From Cherax quadricarinatus (Eukaryota; Arthropoda; Malacostraca; Decapoda; Parastacidae): a stretch of 64,000 nt of DNA. The stretch is taken from positions 62,001-126,000 of the forward strand of contig NC_091293.1 in NCBI RefSeq assembly GCF_038502225.1, written 5' to 3'. Positions 13,671-27,800 of this stretch are shown here, piece by piece (the first letter of the stretch is position 1; every line of letters begins with the position of its first letter). A program made the position numbers and the translations under genes. The notes beneath the pieces were generated by a model that searched no databases, was not told the origin of the DNA, and saw only the letters and a program-made list of their open reading frames with translations.

Positions 13671-16600
13671 AATTATTGATGCAATAGAATTTTATGCTAA
13701 AAGTAGTCAAAATTATGCATCTTTTTGTGAATTAATTTCCAAATATATATTTTAAACATAGTAATTGATGTTTTTCAAAAGAATCTTCGAAAAATCTCTG
13801 AATCGTTGAAATATGCCCAAAAATATGAATTTCGATATTTTTTTCAATATTTACATATATTTTACATATTTTTAAAAAATCCCAATAAAAATCAATAAAA
13901 ATCAACAATAATTTTGAATATTTGATACATATTTTTAAAAAGCACTTGAAACATTCAAAAACTTAGAAAAAAGCGCTGAAATGATATTTAATTGCATATT
14001 TCGACGATTTAGAGCGTTCTGAATGCTTTTCCGATAAACCACATATTTTCGCTAAAATTCATAGATTTTTACACATTTAAATCAGAATTACTGCTGCAAT
14101 TGAATTTTATGCTAAAAGTAGGCAAAATTATACATTTTTTGTGAATTACTTTGCAAATATATTTAAATATAAAAAATTGCTGTTTTTCAAAAAATCTTTG
14201 AAAAATCGCTAATTCGTTGAAATATGCCAAAAAATATGATTTTCGATTATTATTCAAGATTAACGCATATTTTAGACATTTTTAAAATATCCCAACAAAA
14301 AATCTTAAAAATCCATATTAATTTGGAATATTTCATGTATATTTTAAAAAAGCACTTGAGACATTAAAGTACCTTGAAAAAAGCGCTAAAATGATATTTT
14401 ATTGCATATTTGGACGATTTAGTGAATTTTAAAAGCTTTTCCCCTAAACCACATATTTTCGTAAAAATTCACAGATTTTTCACACATTTAAATCAGAATT
14501 GCTGCTGCAATAGAATTTTATGCTAAAAGTAGGCAAAATTATGCATTTTTTTGTGAAATGCTTACCAAATATATTTTTTAAATAAAATAATTGATGTTTT
14601 TCAAAAAATCCTTGAAAAATCTCTGAATAGTTGAAATATGCCAAAAATATTAATTTCGAATATTTCGTATATTTGTTTAAAAAGCACTTGAAACATTAAA
14701 AAACTTAGAAAAAAGCGCTAAAATGATATTTTTTTGCATATTTCGACTATTAAGAGCGTTTTGAATGCTTTTCTGTTAAACCACATATTTTCCCTAAAAT
14801 ACATAGATTTTAACACATTTAAAGCAGACTTACAGCTGGAATTGTATTTTATGCTAAAAGTAGTCAAAATCATACATTTTTTTGTGAATACTTTCAAAAT
14901 ATATATTTTAAATAATAATAATAGAGCGTTTTGAATGCTTTTCCGATAAACCACATATTTTCGCTAAAATAAAGAGATTTTTAAACATTTAAATCAGAAT
15001 TACTGCTGCATTTGAATTTTATGCTAAAAGTAGGCAAAATTAAACATTTTTTGTGAATTACTTTGCAAATATATATTTAAATAAAAGAATTGCTGTTTTC
15101 CAAAAAATCATTGAAAAATCGCTAATTCGTTGAAATATAACAAAAAATATGATTTTCGATGATTTTTCAAGATTAACGTATATTTTCGACATTTTTAAAA
15201 TATCCCAATAAAAATCCATAAAAATCCATATTAATTTTGAGTATTTCATATACATTTTTAAAAAGCACTTGAGACATTAAAATACTTAGAAAAAAGCGCT
15301 AAAATGACATTTTATTGCATATTTGGACGATTTAGTGCATTTTAAATGCTTTTCCGCTAAAGCACATATTTTCGCTAAAATACATAGATTTTTCACACAT
15401 TTAAATCAGAATTACTGCTGCAATTGAATTTTATGCATTTTTTGTGAAATGCTTTGCAAATATGTATTTTAAATAAAATAATTGATGTTTTTCAAAAAAT
15501 CTTTGAAAAATCTCTGAATCGTTGAAATATGCGAAAAAATATGATTTTCGATTATTTTTAAAGATTTACGTATATTTTACACAATTTTAAAAAATCACAA
15601 TAAAAATAAAAAAAAATCAATATTAATTTTGAATATTTGATATATTTTTTTAAAAAGCATTTGAAACATTAAAAAAATTAGTAAAAAACGCTAAAATAAT
15701 ATTTTTTTGCATATTTTGACTATTTAGAGAGTTTTGAATTCTTTTCCGATAAACCTCATATTTTCGCTAAAATACATAGATTTTCACAAATTTAAAGCAG
15801 AATTACAGCTGAAATTTAATTTTATGCTAAGAGTAGGCAAAATTATGAATTTTCTGTGAATTACTTTGCAAATATATATTTTAAACAAAATAATTGATGT
15901 TTTTCGAAAAATCTTTTAAAAATCCCTGAATCGTTCAAATATGCCGAAAAATGTTTTTCGACGATTTTTTAAACGTTTACGTATATTTTACTCATTTTTA
16001 AAAAATCCCAATGAAAATCCATAAAAATCAACATTAATTTTGAATATTTGATATATATTTTTAGAAAGCACTTGGAACATTAAAATACTTAGAAAAAAGT
16101 GCTAAAATGATATTTTATTGCATATTTCGAAGGTTTAGAGCGTTTTGAATGCATTTCCAATAAACCGCTAAAATACATACATTTTCACACATTTGAATCA
16201 GAATTATTGCTGCAAATGAATTTTATGCTAAAAGTAGTCAAAATTATGCATCTTTTTGTGAATTACTTTCCAAATATATATTTTAAATATAGTAATTGAT
16301 GTTTTTCAAAAGAATCTTTGAAAAATCTCTGAATCGTTGAAATATGCCCGAAAATATGAATTTCGATATTTTTTTTCAATATTTCGTATGTTTTACATAT
16401 TTTTAAAAAATCCCAATAAAAATCCATAAAAATCAAGATTAATTTTGAATATTTAATATATATTTTTAAAAAGCACTTGAAACATTGAAAAACTTAGAAA
16501 AAAGCGGTAAAATGATATTTAATTGCATATTTCGACGATTTAGAGCGTTCTGAATGCTTTTCCGATAAACCACATATTTTCGCTAAAATTCATAGATTTT

Positions 16601-19600
16601 TACACATTTAAATCAGAATTACTGCTGCAATTGAATTTTATGCTAAAAGTAGGCAAAATTATACATTTTTTGTGAATTACTTTGCAAATATATTTAAATA
16701 TAAAAAATTGCTGTTTTTCAAAAAATCTTTGAAAAATCGCTAATTCGTTGAAATATGCCAAAAAATATGATTTTCGATTATTATTCAAGATTAAAGTATA
16801 TTTTAGACATTTTTAAAATATCCCAACAAAAAAATCCATAAAAATCCATATTAATTTTGAATATTTCATGTATATTTTTAAAAAGCACTTGAGACATTAA
16901 AATACTTAGAAAAAAGCGATAAAATGATATTTTATTGCATATATGGACGATTTAGTGCATTTTAAAAGCTTTTCCGCTAAACCACATATTTTCGCTAAAA
17001 TTCACAGATTTTTCACACATTTAAATCAGAATTGCTGCTGCTAAAAGTAGGCAAAATTATGCATTTTTTTGTGAAATGCTTACCAAATATATTTTTTAAA
17101 TAAAATAATTGATGTTTTTCAAAAAATCCTTGAAAAATCTCTGAATAGTTGAAATATGCCAAAAATATGATTTTCAATGATTTTTCAAGATTTACGTTTA
17201 TTTTACAAAATTTTAAAAAATCACAATAAAAACAAGTAATATCAATATTAATTTTGAATATTTCATATATTTGTTTAAAAATCTCTTGAAACATTAAAAA
17301 AATTAGAAAAAGCGCTAAAATTATATTTTTTTGCATATTTCGACTATTAAGAGCGTTTTGAATGCTTTTCTGTTAAACCACATATTTTCCCTAAAATACA
17401 TAGATTTTAACACATTTAAAGCAGACTTACAGCTGGAATTGAATTTTATGCTAAAAGTAGGCAAAATCATACATTTTTTTGTGAATACTTTCCAAATATA
17501 TATTTTAAATAATAATAATAGAGCGTTTTGAATGCTTTTCCGATAAACCACATATTTTCGCTAAAATAAAGAGATTTTTAAACATTTAAATCAGAATTAC
17601 TGCTGCATTTGAATTTTATGCTAAAAGTAGGCAAAATTAAACATTTTTTGTGAATTACTTTGCAAATATATATTTAAATAAAAAAATTGCTGTTTTCCAA
17701 AAAATCATTGAAAAATCGCTAATTCGTTGAAATATAACAAAAAATATGATTTTCGATGATTTTTCAAGATTAACGTATATTTTCGACATTTTTAAAATAT
17801 CCCAATAAAAATCCATAAAAATCCATATTAATTTTGAGTATTTCATATACATTTTTAAAAAGCACTTGAGACATTAAAATACTTAGAAAAAAGCGCTAAA
17901 ATGATATTTTATTGCATATTTGGACGATTTAGTGCATTTTAAATGTTTTTCCGCTAAAGCACATATTTTCGCTAAAATACATAGATTTTTCAAACATTTA
18001 AATCAGAATTACTGCTGCAATTGAATTTTATGCTAAAAGTAGGCAAAATTATGCATTTTTTGTGAAATGCTTTGCAAATATGTATTTTAAATAAAATAAT
18101 TGATGTTTTTCAAAAAATCTTTGAAAAATCTCTGAATCGTTGAAATATGCCAAAAAATATGATTTTCGATTATTTTTAAAGATTTACGTATATTTTACAC
18201 AATTTTAAAAAATCACAATAAAAATAAAAAAAAATCAATATTAATTTTGAATATTTGATATATTTTTTTAAAAAGCATTTGAAACATTAAAAAACTTAGA
18301 AAAAACGCTAAAATAATATTTTTTTGCATATTTTGACTATTTAGAGAGTTTTGGATGATTTTCCGATAAACCACATGTTTTCGCTAAAATACATAGATTT
18401 TAACACATTTAAAGCAGAATTACAGCAGCAATTGAATTTTTTTGCTAAAAGTACGCAAAATCATGCATTTTTTTGTGAATTAATTTGCAAATACATATTT
18501 TAAATAAAATAATTGATGTTTTTCGAGAAATCTTTTAAAAATCCCTGAATCGTTCAAATATGCCAAAAAAATGTTTTTCGACGATTTTTTAAACGTTTAC
18601 GTATATTTTACTCATTTTCAAAAAATCCCAATGAAAATCCATAAAAATCAACATTAATTTTGAATATTTGATATATATTTTTAGAAAGCACTTGGAACAT
18701 TAAAATACTTAGAAAAAAGTGCTAAAATGATATTTTATTGCATATTTCGAAGGTTTAGAGCGTTTTGAATGCATTTCCAATAAACCTCTAAAATACATAC
18801 ATTTTCACACATTTGAATCAGAATTATTGCTGCAAATGAATTTTATGCTAAAAGTAGTCAAAATTATGCATCTTTTTGTGAATTACTTTCCAAATATATA
18901 TTTTAAATATAGTAATTGATGTTTTTCAAAAGGATCTTTGAAAAACCTATGAATCGTTGAAATATGCCCAAAAATATGAATTTCGATATTTTTTTCAATA
19001 TTTACGTATATTTTACATATTTTTAAAAAATCCCAATAAAAATCCATAAAAATCAACATTAATTTTGAATATTTGATATATATTTTTAAAAAGCACTTGA
19101 AACATTCAAAAACTTAGAAAAAAGCGCTGAAATGATATTTAATTGCATATTTCGACGATTTAGAGCGTTCTGAATGCTTTTCCGATAAACCACATATTTT
19201 CGCTAAAATTCATAGATTTTTACACATTTAAATCAGAATTACTGCTGCAATTGAATTTTATGCTAAAAGTAGGCAAAATTATACATTTTTTGTGAATTAC
19301 TTTGCAAATATATTTAAATATAAAAAATTGCTGTTTTTCAAAAAATCTTTGAAAAATCGCTAATTCGTTGAAATATGCCAAAAAATATGATTTTCGATTA
19401 TTATTCAAGATTAACGCATATTTTAGACATTTTTAAAATATCCCAACAAAAAATCTTAAAAATCCATATTAATTTGGAATATTTCATGTATATTTTAAAA
19501 AAGCACTTGAGACATTAAAGTACCTTGAAAAAAGCGCTAAAATGATATTTTATTGCATATTTGGACGATTTAGTGAATTTTAAAAGCTTTTCCCCTAAAC

Positions 19601-22072
19601 CACATATTTTCGTAAAAATTCACAGATTTTTCACACATTTAAATCAGAATTGCTGCTGCAATAGAATTTTATGCTAAAAGTAGGCAAAATTATGCATTTT
19701 TTTGTGAAATGCTTACCAAATATATTTTTTAAATAAAATAATTGATGTTTTTCAAAAAATCCTTGAAAAATCTCTGAATAGTTGAAATATGCCAAAAATA
19801 TTAATTTCGAATATTTCGTATATTTGTTTAAAAAGCACTTGAAACATTAAAAAACTTAGAAAAAAGCGCTAAAATGATATTTTTTTGCATATTTCGACTA
19901 TTAAGAGCGTTTTGAATGCTTTTCTGTTAAACCACATATTTTCCCTAAAATACATAGATTTTAACACATTTAAAGCAGACTTACAGCTGGAATTGTATTT
20001 TATGCTAAAAGTAGTCAAAATCATACATTTTTTTGTGAATACTTTCAAAATATATATTTTAAATAATAATAATAGAGCGTTTTGAATGCTTTTCCGATAA
20101 ACCACATATTTTCGCTAAAATAAAGAGATTTTTAAACATTTAAATCAGAATTACTGCTGCATTTGAATTTTATGCTAAAAGTAGGCAAAATTAAACATTT
20201 TTTGTGAATTACTTTGCAAACATATATTTAAATAAAAGAATTGCTGTTTTCCAAAAAATCATTGAAAAATCGCTAATTCGTTGAAATATAACAAAAAATA
20301 TGATTTTCGATGATTTTTCAAGATTAACGTATATTTTCGACATTTTTAAAATATCCCAATAAAAATCCATAAAAATCCATATTAATTTTGAGTATTTCAT
20401 ATACATTTTTAAAAAGCACTTGAGACATTAAAATACTTAGAAAAAAGCGCTAAAATGACATTTTATTGCATATTTGGACGATTTAGTGCATTTTAAATGC
20501 TTTTCCGCTAAAGCACATATTTTCGCTAAAATACATAGATTTTTCACACATTTAAATCAGAATTACTGCTGCAATTGAATTTTATGCATTTTTTGTGAAA
20601 TGCTTTGCAAATATGTATTTTAAATAAAATAATTGATGTTTTTCAAAAAATCTTTGAAAAATCTCTGAATCGTTGAAATATGCGAAAAAATATGATTTTC
20701 GATTATTTTTAAAGATTTACGTATATTTTACACAATTTTAAAAAATCACAATAAAAATAAAAAAAAATCAATATTAATTTTGAATATTTGATATATTTTT
20801 TTAAAAAGCATTTGAAACATTAAAAAAATTAGTAAAAAAACGCTAAAATAATATTTTTTTGCATATTTTGACTATTTAGAGAGTTTTGAATTCTTTTCCG
20901 ATAAACCTCATATTTTCGCTAAAATACATAGATTTTCACAAATTTAAAGCAGAATTACAGCTGAAATTTAATTTTATGCTAAGAGTAGGCAAAATTATGA
21001 ATTTTCTGTGAATTACTTTGCAAATATATATTTTAAACAAAATAATTGATGTTTTTCGAAAAATCTTTTAAAAATCCCTGAATCGTTCAAATATGCCGAA
21101 AAATGTTTTTCGACGATTTTTTAAACGTTTACGTATATTTTACTCATTTTTAAAAAATCCCAATGAAAATCCATAAAAATCAACATTAATTTTGAATATT
21201 TGATATATATTTTTAGAAAGCACTTGGAACATTAAAATACTTAGAAAAAAGTGCTAAAATGATATTTTATTGCATATTTCGAAGGTTTAGAGCGTTTTGA
21301 ATGCATTTCCAATAAACCTCTAAAATACATACATTTTCACACATTTGAATCAGAATTATTGCTGCAAATGAATTTTATGCTAAAAGTAGTCAAAATTATG
21401 CATCTTTTTGTGAATTACTTTCCAAATATATATTTTAAATATAGTAATTCATGTTTTTCAAAACAATCTTTGAAAAATCTCTGAATCGTTGAAATGTGCC
21501 CAAAAATATGAATTTCGATATTTTTTTCAATATTTACGTATATTTTACATATTTTTAAAAAATCCCAATAAAAATCCATAAAAATCAACATTAATTTTGA
21601 ATATTTGATATATATTTTTAAAAAGCACTTGAAACATTAAAAAACTTAGAAAAAAGCGCTAAAATGATATTTAATTGCATATTTCGACGATTTAGAGCGT
21701 TCTGAATGCTTTTCCGATAAACCACATATTTTCGCTAAAATTCATAGATTTTTACACATTTAAATCAGAATTACTGCTGCAATTGAATTTTATGCTAAAA
21801 GTAGGCAAAATTATACATTTTTTGTGAATTACTTTGCAAATATATATTTAAATAAAAAAATTGCTGTTTTTCAAAAAATCTTTGAAAAATCGCTAATTCG
21901 TTGAAATATGCCAAAAAATATGATTTTCGATTATTATTCAAGATTAACGTATATTTTAGACATTTTAAAAATATCGCAATAAAAATCCCTAAAAATGCCT
22001 ATGAATTTTGAATATTTCATGTATAATTTTAAAAAGCACTTGAGGCATTAAAATACTTAGAAAAAAGCATAA
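13671..22072 (+). repeat. Higher-order repeat of about 2.55-2.6 kb, three copies
   Basis: Equivalent segments start at about 14,069, 16,600 and 19,220 (spacings 2,531 and 2,620). A second set starts at 14,734, 17,331 and 19,885 (2,597 and 2,554), and a third at 15,058, 17,655 and 20,209 (2,597 and 2,554). Copies of the same position in the unit are nearly identical, while adjacent monomers inside a unit differ. That pattern defines a higher-order repeat of six to seven monomers, some internally deleted. The last unit ends abruptly at the orientation switch near 22,072. Confidence 0.85.
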
Positions 22073-24853
22073 AATTCAATTCCAGCTGTAATTCTGTTTA
22101 AATGTGTTAAAATCCACGTATTTTAGAGAAAATATGTGGTTTAACGGGAAAGCATTAAAAACGCACTAAATAGTCGAAATATGCAAAAAAAATTCATTTT
22201 AGCGCTTTTTTCTAATTTTTTTAATGTTTTAAGTGCTTTTTAAACAAATATATGAAATATTCAAAATTAATATTGATTTTTCTTATTTTTATTGTGATTT
22301 TTTTAAATTTTGTAAAATAAACGTAAATCTTGAAAAATCATTGAAAATCATATTTTTGGCATATTTAAACTATTCAGAGATTTTTCAAGGATTTTTTGAA
22401 AAACCAATTATTTTATTTAAAAAATATATTTGGTAAGCATTTCACAAAAATATGCATAATTTTGCCTACTTTTAGCATCAAATTCTATTGCAGCAGCAAT
22501 TCTGATTTAAATATGTGAAAAATCTGTGAATTTTAGCGAAAATATGTGGTTTAGCGTAAAAGCTTTTAAAATGCACTAAATCGTCCAAATATGCAATAAA
22601 ATATTATTTTAGCGCTTTTTTCTAAGTATTTTAATGTCTGAAGTTTCTTTTTTTATTTAAATATATATTTGCAAAGTAATTCACAAAAATATACTATAGA
22701 AATATGCAGCGGTATTCTGAAAATGTGTAAAAATCTATATGCGAAAATATGTTTTATGGCATTTCTAAATCGTCGAAATATGCAATTAAATATATTTTAG
22801 CGCTTTTTTCTAAGTTTTTTAATGCCTAAAAATATATATGAAATACAAAATTAATGTTGATTTTTATGGATTTTTTCTTGGGATTTTTTAAAAATAATAA
22901 AATATACGTAAATATTGAAAAAAAATCGAAACATTTTTTGGCATATTTCAACGAATTAGCGATTTTTCAAAGATTTTTTGAAAAGCAGCAATTTTTTTTA
23001 TTTAAATATATATTTGCAAAGTAATTCACAAAAAATGTATAATTTTGCCTAGTTTTAGCATAAAATTCAATTGCAGCGGTAATTCTGATTTAAATGTGTA
23101 AAAATCTATGAATTTTAGCGAAAATATGTGGTTTATCGGAAAAGCATTCAAAACGCTCTAAATCGTCGAAATATGCAATTAAATATCATTTTAGCGCTTT
23201 TTTCTAAGTTTTTTAATGTTTCAAGTGCTTTTTAAGAAAATATGTTAAATATTCAAAATTAAGATTGATTTTTTTGGATTTTTATTGTGATTTTTTAAAA
23301 TTGTGTAAAATATACGTAAATCTGAAAAAAAATCATCTAAATTCATATTTTTTGGCATGTTTCAAGGATTCAGCGATTTTTCAAAGATTATTTGAAAAAC
23401 ATCAATTATTTTATTTAAAATATATATTTGGTAAGTAATTCACAAAAAATGCATAATTTTGACTACATTTAGCATAAAATTCAATTGAAGCAGTAATTCT
23501 GATTTAAATATGTGAAAATCTCTGTATTTTAGCGAAAATATGTGGTTTATCGGAAAAGCATTCAAAACGCTCTAAATCGTCGAAATATGCAATAAAATAT
23601 AATTTTAGCACTTTTTTCTAAGTATTTTATTGTTCCAAGTGTTTTCTAAAAAATATATATGAAATATTCAAAATTAATATGGATTTTTATAGATTTTCAT
23701 TTGATTTTTTGAAAATGTGTAAAATATACGTAAACCTTTAAAAAATCGTCGAAAAACATTTTTTGGCATATTTCAACGATTCAGGGATTTTTCAAAGATT
23801 TTTCGAAAAATATCAATTATTTTGTTTAAAATATATATTTGCAAAGTAATTCACAAAAAATGCATAATTTTGCCTACTATCAGCATAAAATTAAATTTCA
23901 GCTGTAATTCTGCTTTAAATGTGTGAAAATCTATGTATTTTAGCGAAAATATGAGGTTTATCGGAAAAGCATTCAAAACTCTCTAAACAGTCAAACTAAT
24001 CGAAAAAATATTATTTTAGGGATTTTTGACTAATTTTTTTTAATGTTTCAAATGCTTTTTAAAAAATATATCAAATATTCAAAATTAATATTGATTTTTT
24101 TGATTTTTATTGTGATTTTTTTAAAATTGTGTAAAATATACGGAAATCTTGAAAAATCATCGAAAATCATATTTTTGGGCATATTTCAACGATTCAAAGA
24201 TTTTTCAAGGATTTTTTGAAAAACATCAATTATTTTATTTGAAAAATATATTTGCAAAGCATTTCACAAAAAATGCATAATTTTGCCTACTTTAAGCATA
24301 AAATTCAATTGCAGCAGTAATTCTGATTTAAATGTGTGAAAAATCTAAGAATTTTAGCGAGAATATGTGGTTTAGCGGAAAAGCATTTAAAATGCAATAA
24401 ATCGTCGAAATATGCAATAAAATATAATTTTAGCACTTTTTTGTAAGTATTTTAATGTTTTTGATTTTCATTGGGATTTTTTAAAAATGTGTAAAATGTA
24501 CATACACCTTGAATAAATCATCGAAAAACATTTTTAGGCATATTTGAACGATTCAAAAAATTTTCAAAGATTTTTCGAAAAAACATTAATTATTTTGTTT
24601 AAAATATATATTTGCAAAGCAATTCATAAAAAAAATGAATAATTTTGCCTGCTTTTAGCAGAAAATTCAATTTCATCTGTAATTCTTCTTTGAATGTGTT
24701 AAAATCTACGTATTTTAGCGAAAATATGTAGTGAATCGGAAAAGCATTCAAAACGCTCTAAATAGTAGAAATATGCAAAAAAATATTAATTTAGCGGTTT
24801 TTCCTAAGTTTTTTTAATGTTTCAAGTGCTTTTTAAAAATGTATGTGATCAAT

Positions 24854-27800
24854 TCAAAATTAATATTGATTTTTTTCTATTTTTATGGTGATTTTTTTAA
24901 AACTGTATAACATATTCGTAAATCTTGAAAAATCATCGAAAATCATATTTTTTGGCATATTTCAACGATTCAGAGATTTTTCAAAGATTTTTTGAAAAAC
25001 ATCAATTATTTTATTTAAAATACATATTTGCAAAGCATTTCACAAAAAAATGTACTATTTTGCCTACTTTTAGCATAAAATTCAATTGCAGCAGTAATTC
25101 TGATTTAAATGTGTGAAAAATCTATGTATATTAGCGAAAATATGTGGTTTAGCGGAAAAGCATTTAAAATGCACTAAGTCATCCAAATATGCAAAAAAAT
25201 ATCATTTTAGCGATTTTTTCTGAAGTTCTTATCAAAAATATACATGAAATATTAAAAATTGATATGGGTTTTTATGTATTTTTTGTTGGGATATTTTAAA
25301 AATGCCTAAAATATACGTTAATCTTGAATAAAAATCGAAAATCACATTTTTTGGCATATTTCAACGAATTAGCGATTTTTCAAAGATTTTTTGAAAAGCA
25401 GCAATTTTTTTTATTTAAATATATATTTGCAAAGTAGTTCACAAAAAATGTATAATTTTAAATGTGTAAAAATCTATGAATTTTAGCGAAAATATGTGGT
25501 TTATCGGAAAAGCATTCAAAACGCTCTAAATCGTCGAAATATGCAATTAAATATCATTTTAGCGCTTTTTTCTGTTTTTTAATGTTTCAAGTGCTTTTTA
25601 AAAATATATATCAAATATTCAAAATTAATGTTGATTTTTATGGATTTTTATTGGGATTTTTTAAAAATATGTAAAATATACGTAAATATTGAAAAAAATA
25701 TCGAAATTCATATTTTTGGGCATATTTCAACGATTTAGAGATTTTTCAAAGATTCTTTTAAAAAACATCAATTACTATATTTAAATATATTTTAAAAGTA
25801 ATTCACAAAAAGATGCATAATTTTGACTACTTTTAGCATAAAATTCAATTGCAGCAATAATTCTGATTTAAATGTGTGAAAATCTATGTATTTTAGCGGT
25901 TTATTGGAAAAGCATTCAAAACGCTCTAAACCTTCGAAATATGCAATAAAATATCATTTTAGCACTTTTTTCTAAGTATTTTAATGTTCCAAGCGCTTTC
26001 TAAAAATATGTATCAAATATTCAAAATTAATGTTGATTTTTATGGATTTTCATTGGGATTTTTTAATAATGTGTAAAATATACGTAAACCTTGAAAAAAT
26101 CATTGAAAAACATTTTTTGGCATATTTGAACGATTCAGGGATTTTTCAAAGATTTCTCGAAAAACATCAATTATTTTATTTAAAATATGTATTTGCAAAT
26201 TAATTCACAAAAAATGCATGATTTTGCGTACTTTTAGCAAAAAAAATCAATTGCAGCTGTAATTCTGTTTAAATGTGTTAGAATCTATGTAATTTAGCGA
26301 AAACATGAGGTTTATCGGAAAAGCATTCAAAACGCTCTAAATTGTCGAAATATGCCAAAAAATATTATTTCAGCGTTTTTCTCTAAGTTTTTTAATGTTT
26401 CTAGTGCTTTTTAAGAAAATATGTTAAATATTCAAAATTAATATTGATTTTTTTGGATTTTTATTGTGATTTTTTAAAATTGTGTAAAATATACGAAAAT
26501 CTTAAAAAAATCATCTAAATTCATATTTTTTGGCATGTTTCAAGGATTCAGCGATTTTTCAAAGATTATTTGAAAAACATCAATTATTTTATTTAAAATA
26601 TATATTTGGTAAGTAATTCACAAAAAATGCATAATTTTGACTACATTTAGCATAAAATTCAATTGAAGCAGTAATTCTGATTTAAATGTGTGAAAATCTC
26701 TGTATTTTAGCGAAAATATGTGGTTTATCGGAAAAGCAATCAAAACGCTCTAAATCGTCGAAATATGCAATAAAATATAATTTTAGCACTTTTTTTCTAA
26801 GTATTTTAATGTTCCAAGTGTTTTCTAAAAAATATATATGAAATATTCAAAATTAATATGGATTTTTATGGATTTTCATTTGATTTTTTGAAAATGTGTA
26901 AAATATACGTAAACCTTTAAAAAATCGTCGAAAAACATTTTTTGGCATATTTCAACGATTCAGGGATTTTTCAAAGATTTTTCGAAAAACATCAATTATT
27001 TTGTTTAAAATATATATTTGCAAAGTAATTCACAAAAAATGCATAATTTTGCCTACTTTCAGCATAAAATTAAATTTCAGCTGTAATTCTGCTTTAAATG
27101 TGTGAAAATCTATGTATTTTAGCGAAAATATGAGGTTTATCGGAAAAGCATTCAAAACTTTCTAAACAGTCAAATTAATCGAAAATATATTATTTTAGCG
27201 TTTTTTGACTAATTTTTTTAATGTTTCAAATGCTTTTTAAAAAATATATCAAATATTCAAAATTAATATTGATTTTTTTTATTTTTATTGTGATTTTTTA
27301 AAATTGTGTAAAATATACGGAAATCTTGAAAAATCATTGAAAATCATATTTTTGGGCATATTTCAACGATTCAAAGATTTTTCAAGGATTTTTTGAAAAA
27401 CATCAATTATTTTATTTGAAAAATATATTTGCAAAGCATTTCACAAAAAAATGCATAATTTTGCCTACTTTAAGCATAAAATTCAATTGCAGCAGTAATT
27501 CTGATTTAAATGTGTGAAAAATCTAAGAATTTTAGCGAGAATATGTGGTTTAGCGGAAAAGCATTTAAAATGCAATAAATCGTCGAAATATGCAATAAAA
27601 TATAATTTTAGAACTTTTTTGTAAGTATTTTAATGTTTTTGATTTTCATTGGGATATTTAAAAATGTGTAAAATGTACATACACCTTGAATAAATCATCG
27701 AAAAACATTTTTAGGCATATTTGAACGATTCAAAAAATTTTCAAAGATTTTTCGAAAAAACATTAATTATTTTGTTTAAAATATATATTTGCAAAGCAAT

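Larger units (their letters stand above)
1..22072 (+). repeat. Satellite block A, forward orientation
   Basis: Continuous tandem array of AT-rich monomers, each about 400-413 bp when complete. A recurring landmark is the phrase accacatattttcgctaaaa, seen near 123, 535, 1324, 1674, 2093 and 2507, and onward through the block. A second landmark, aagcacttgaaacatt and its variants, falls near 18,275, 18,688, 19,096 and 19,500, giving spacings of 413, 408 and 404 bp. Many monomers carry internal deletions, so shorter spacings (for example about 298 and 332 bp) also occur. Open frames in this block are short, overlap on both strands and repeat with the monomer, so none is treated as a gene. No other repeat class is seen inside it. 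A pericentromeric or heterochromatic role is inference from size and composition only. Confidence 0.93.
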
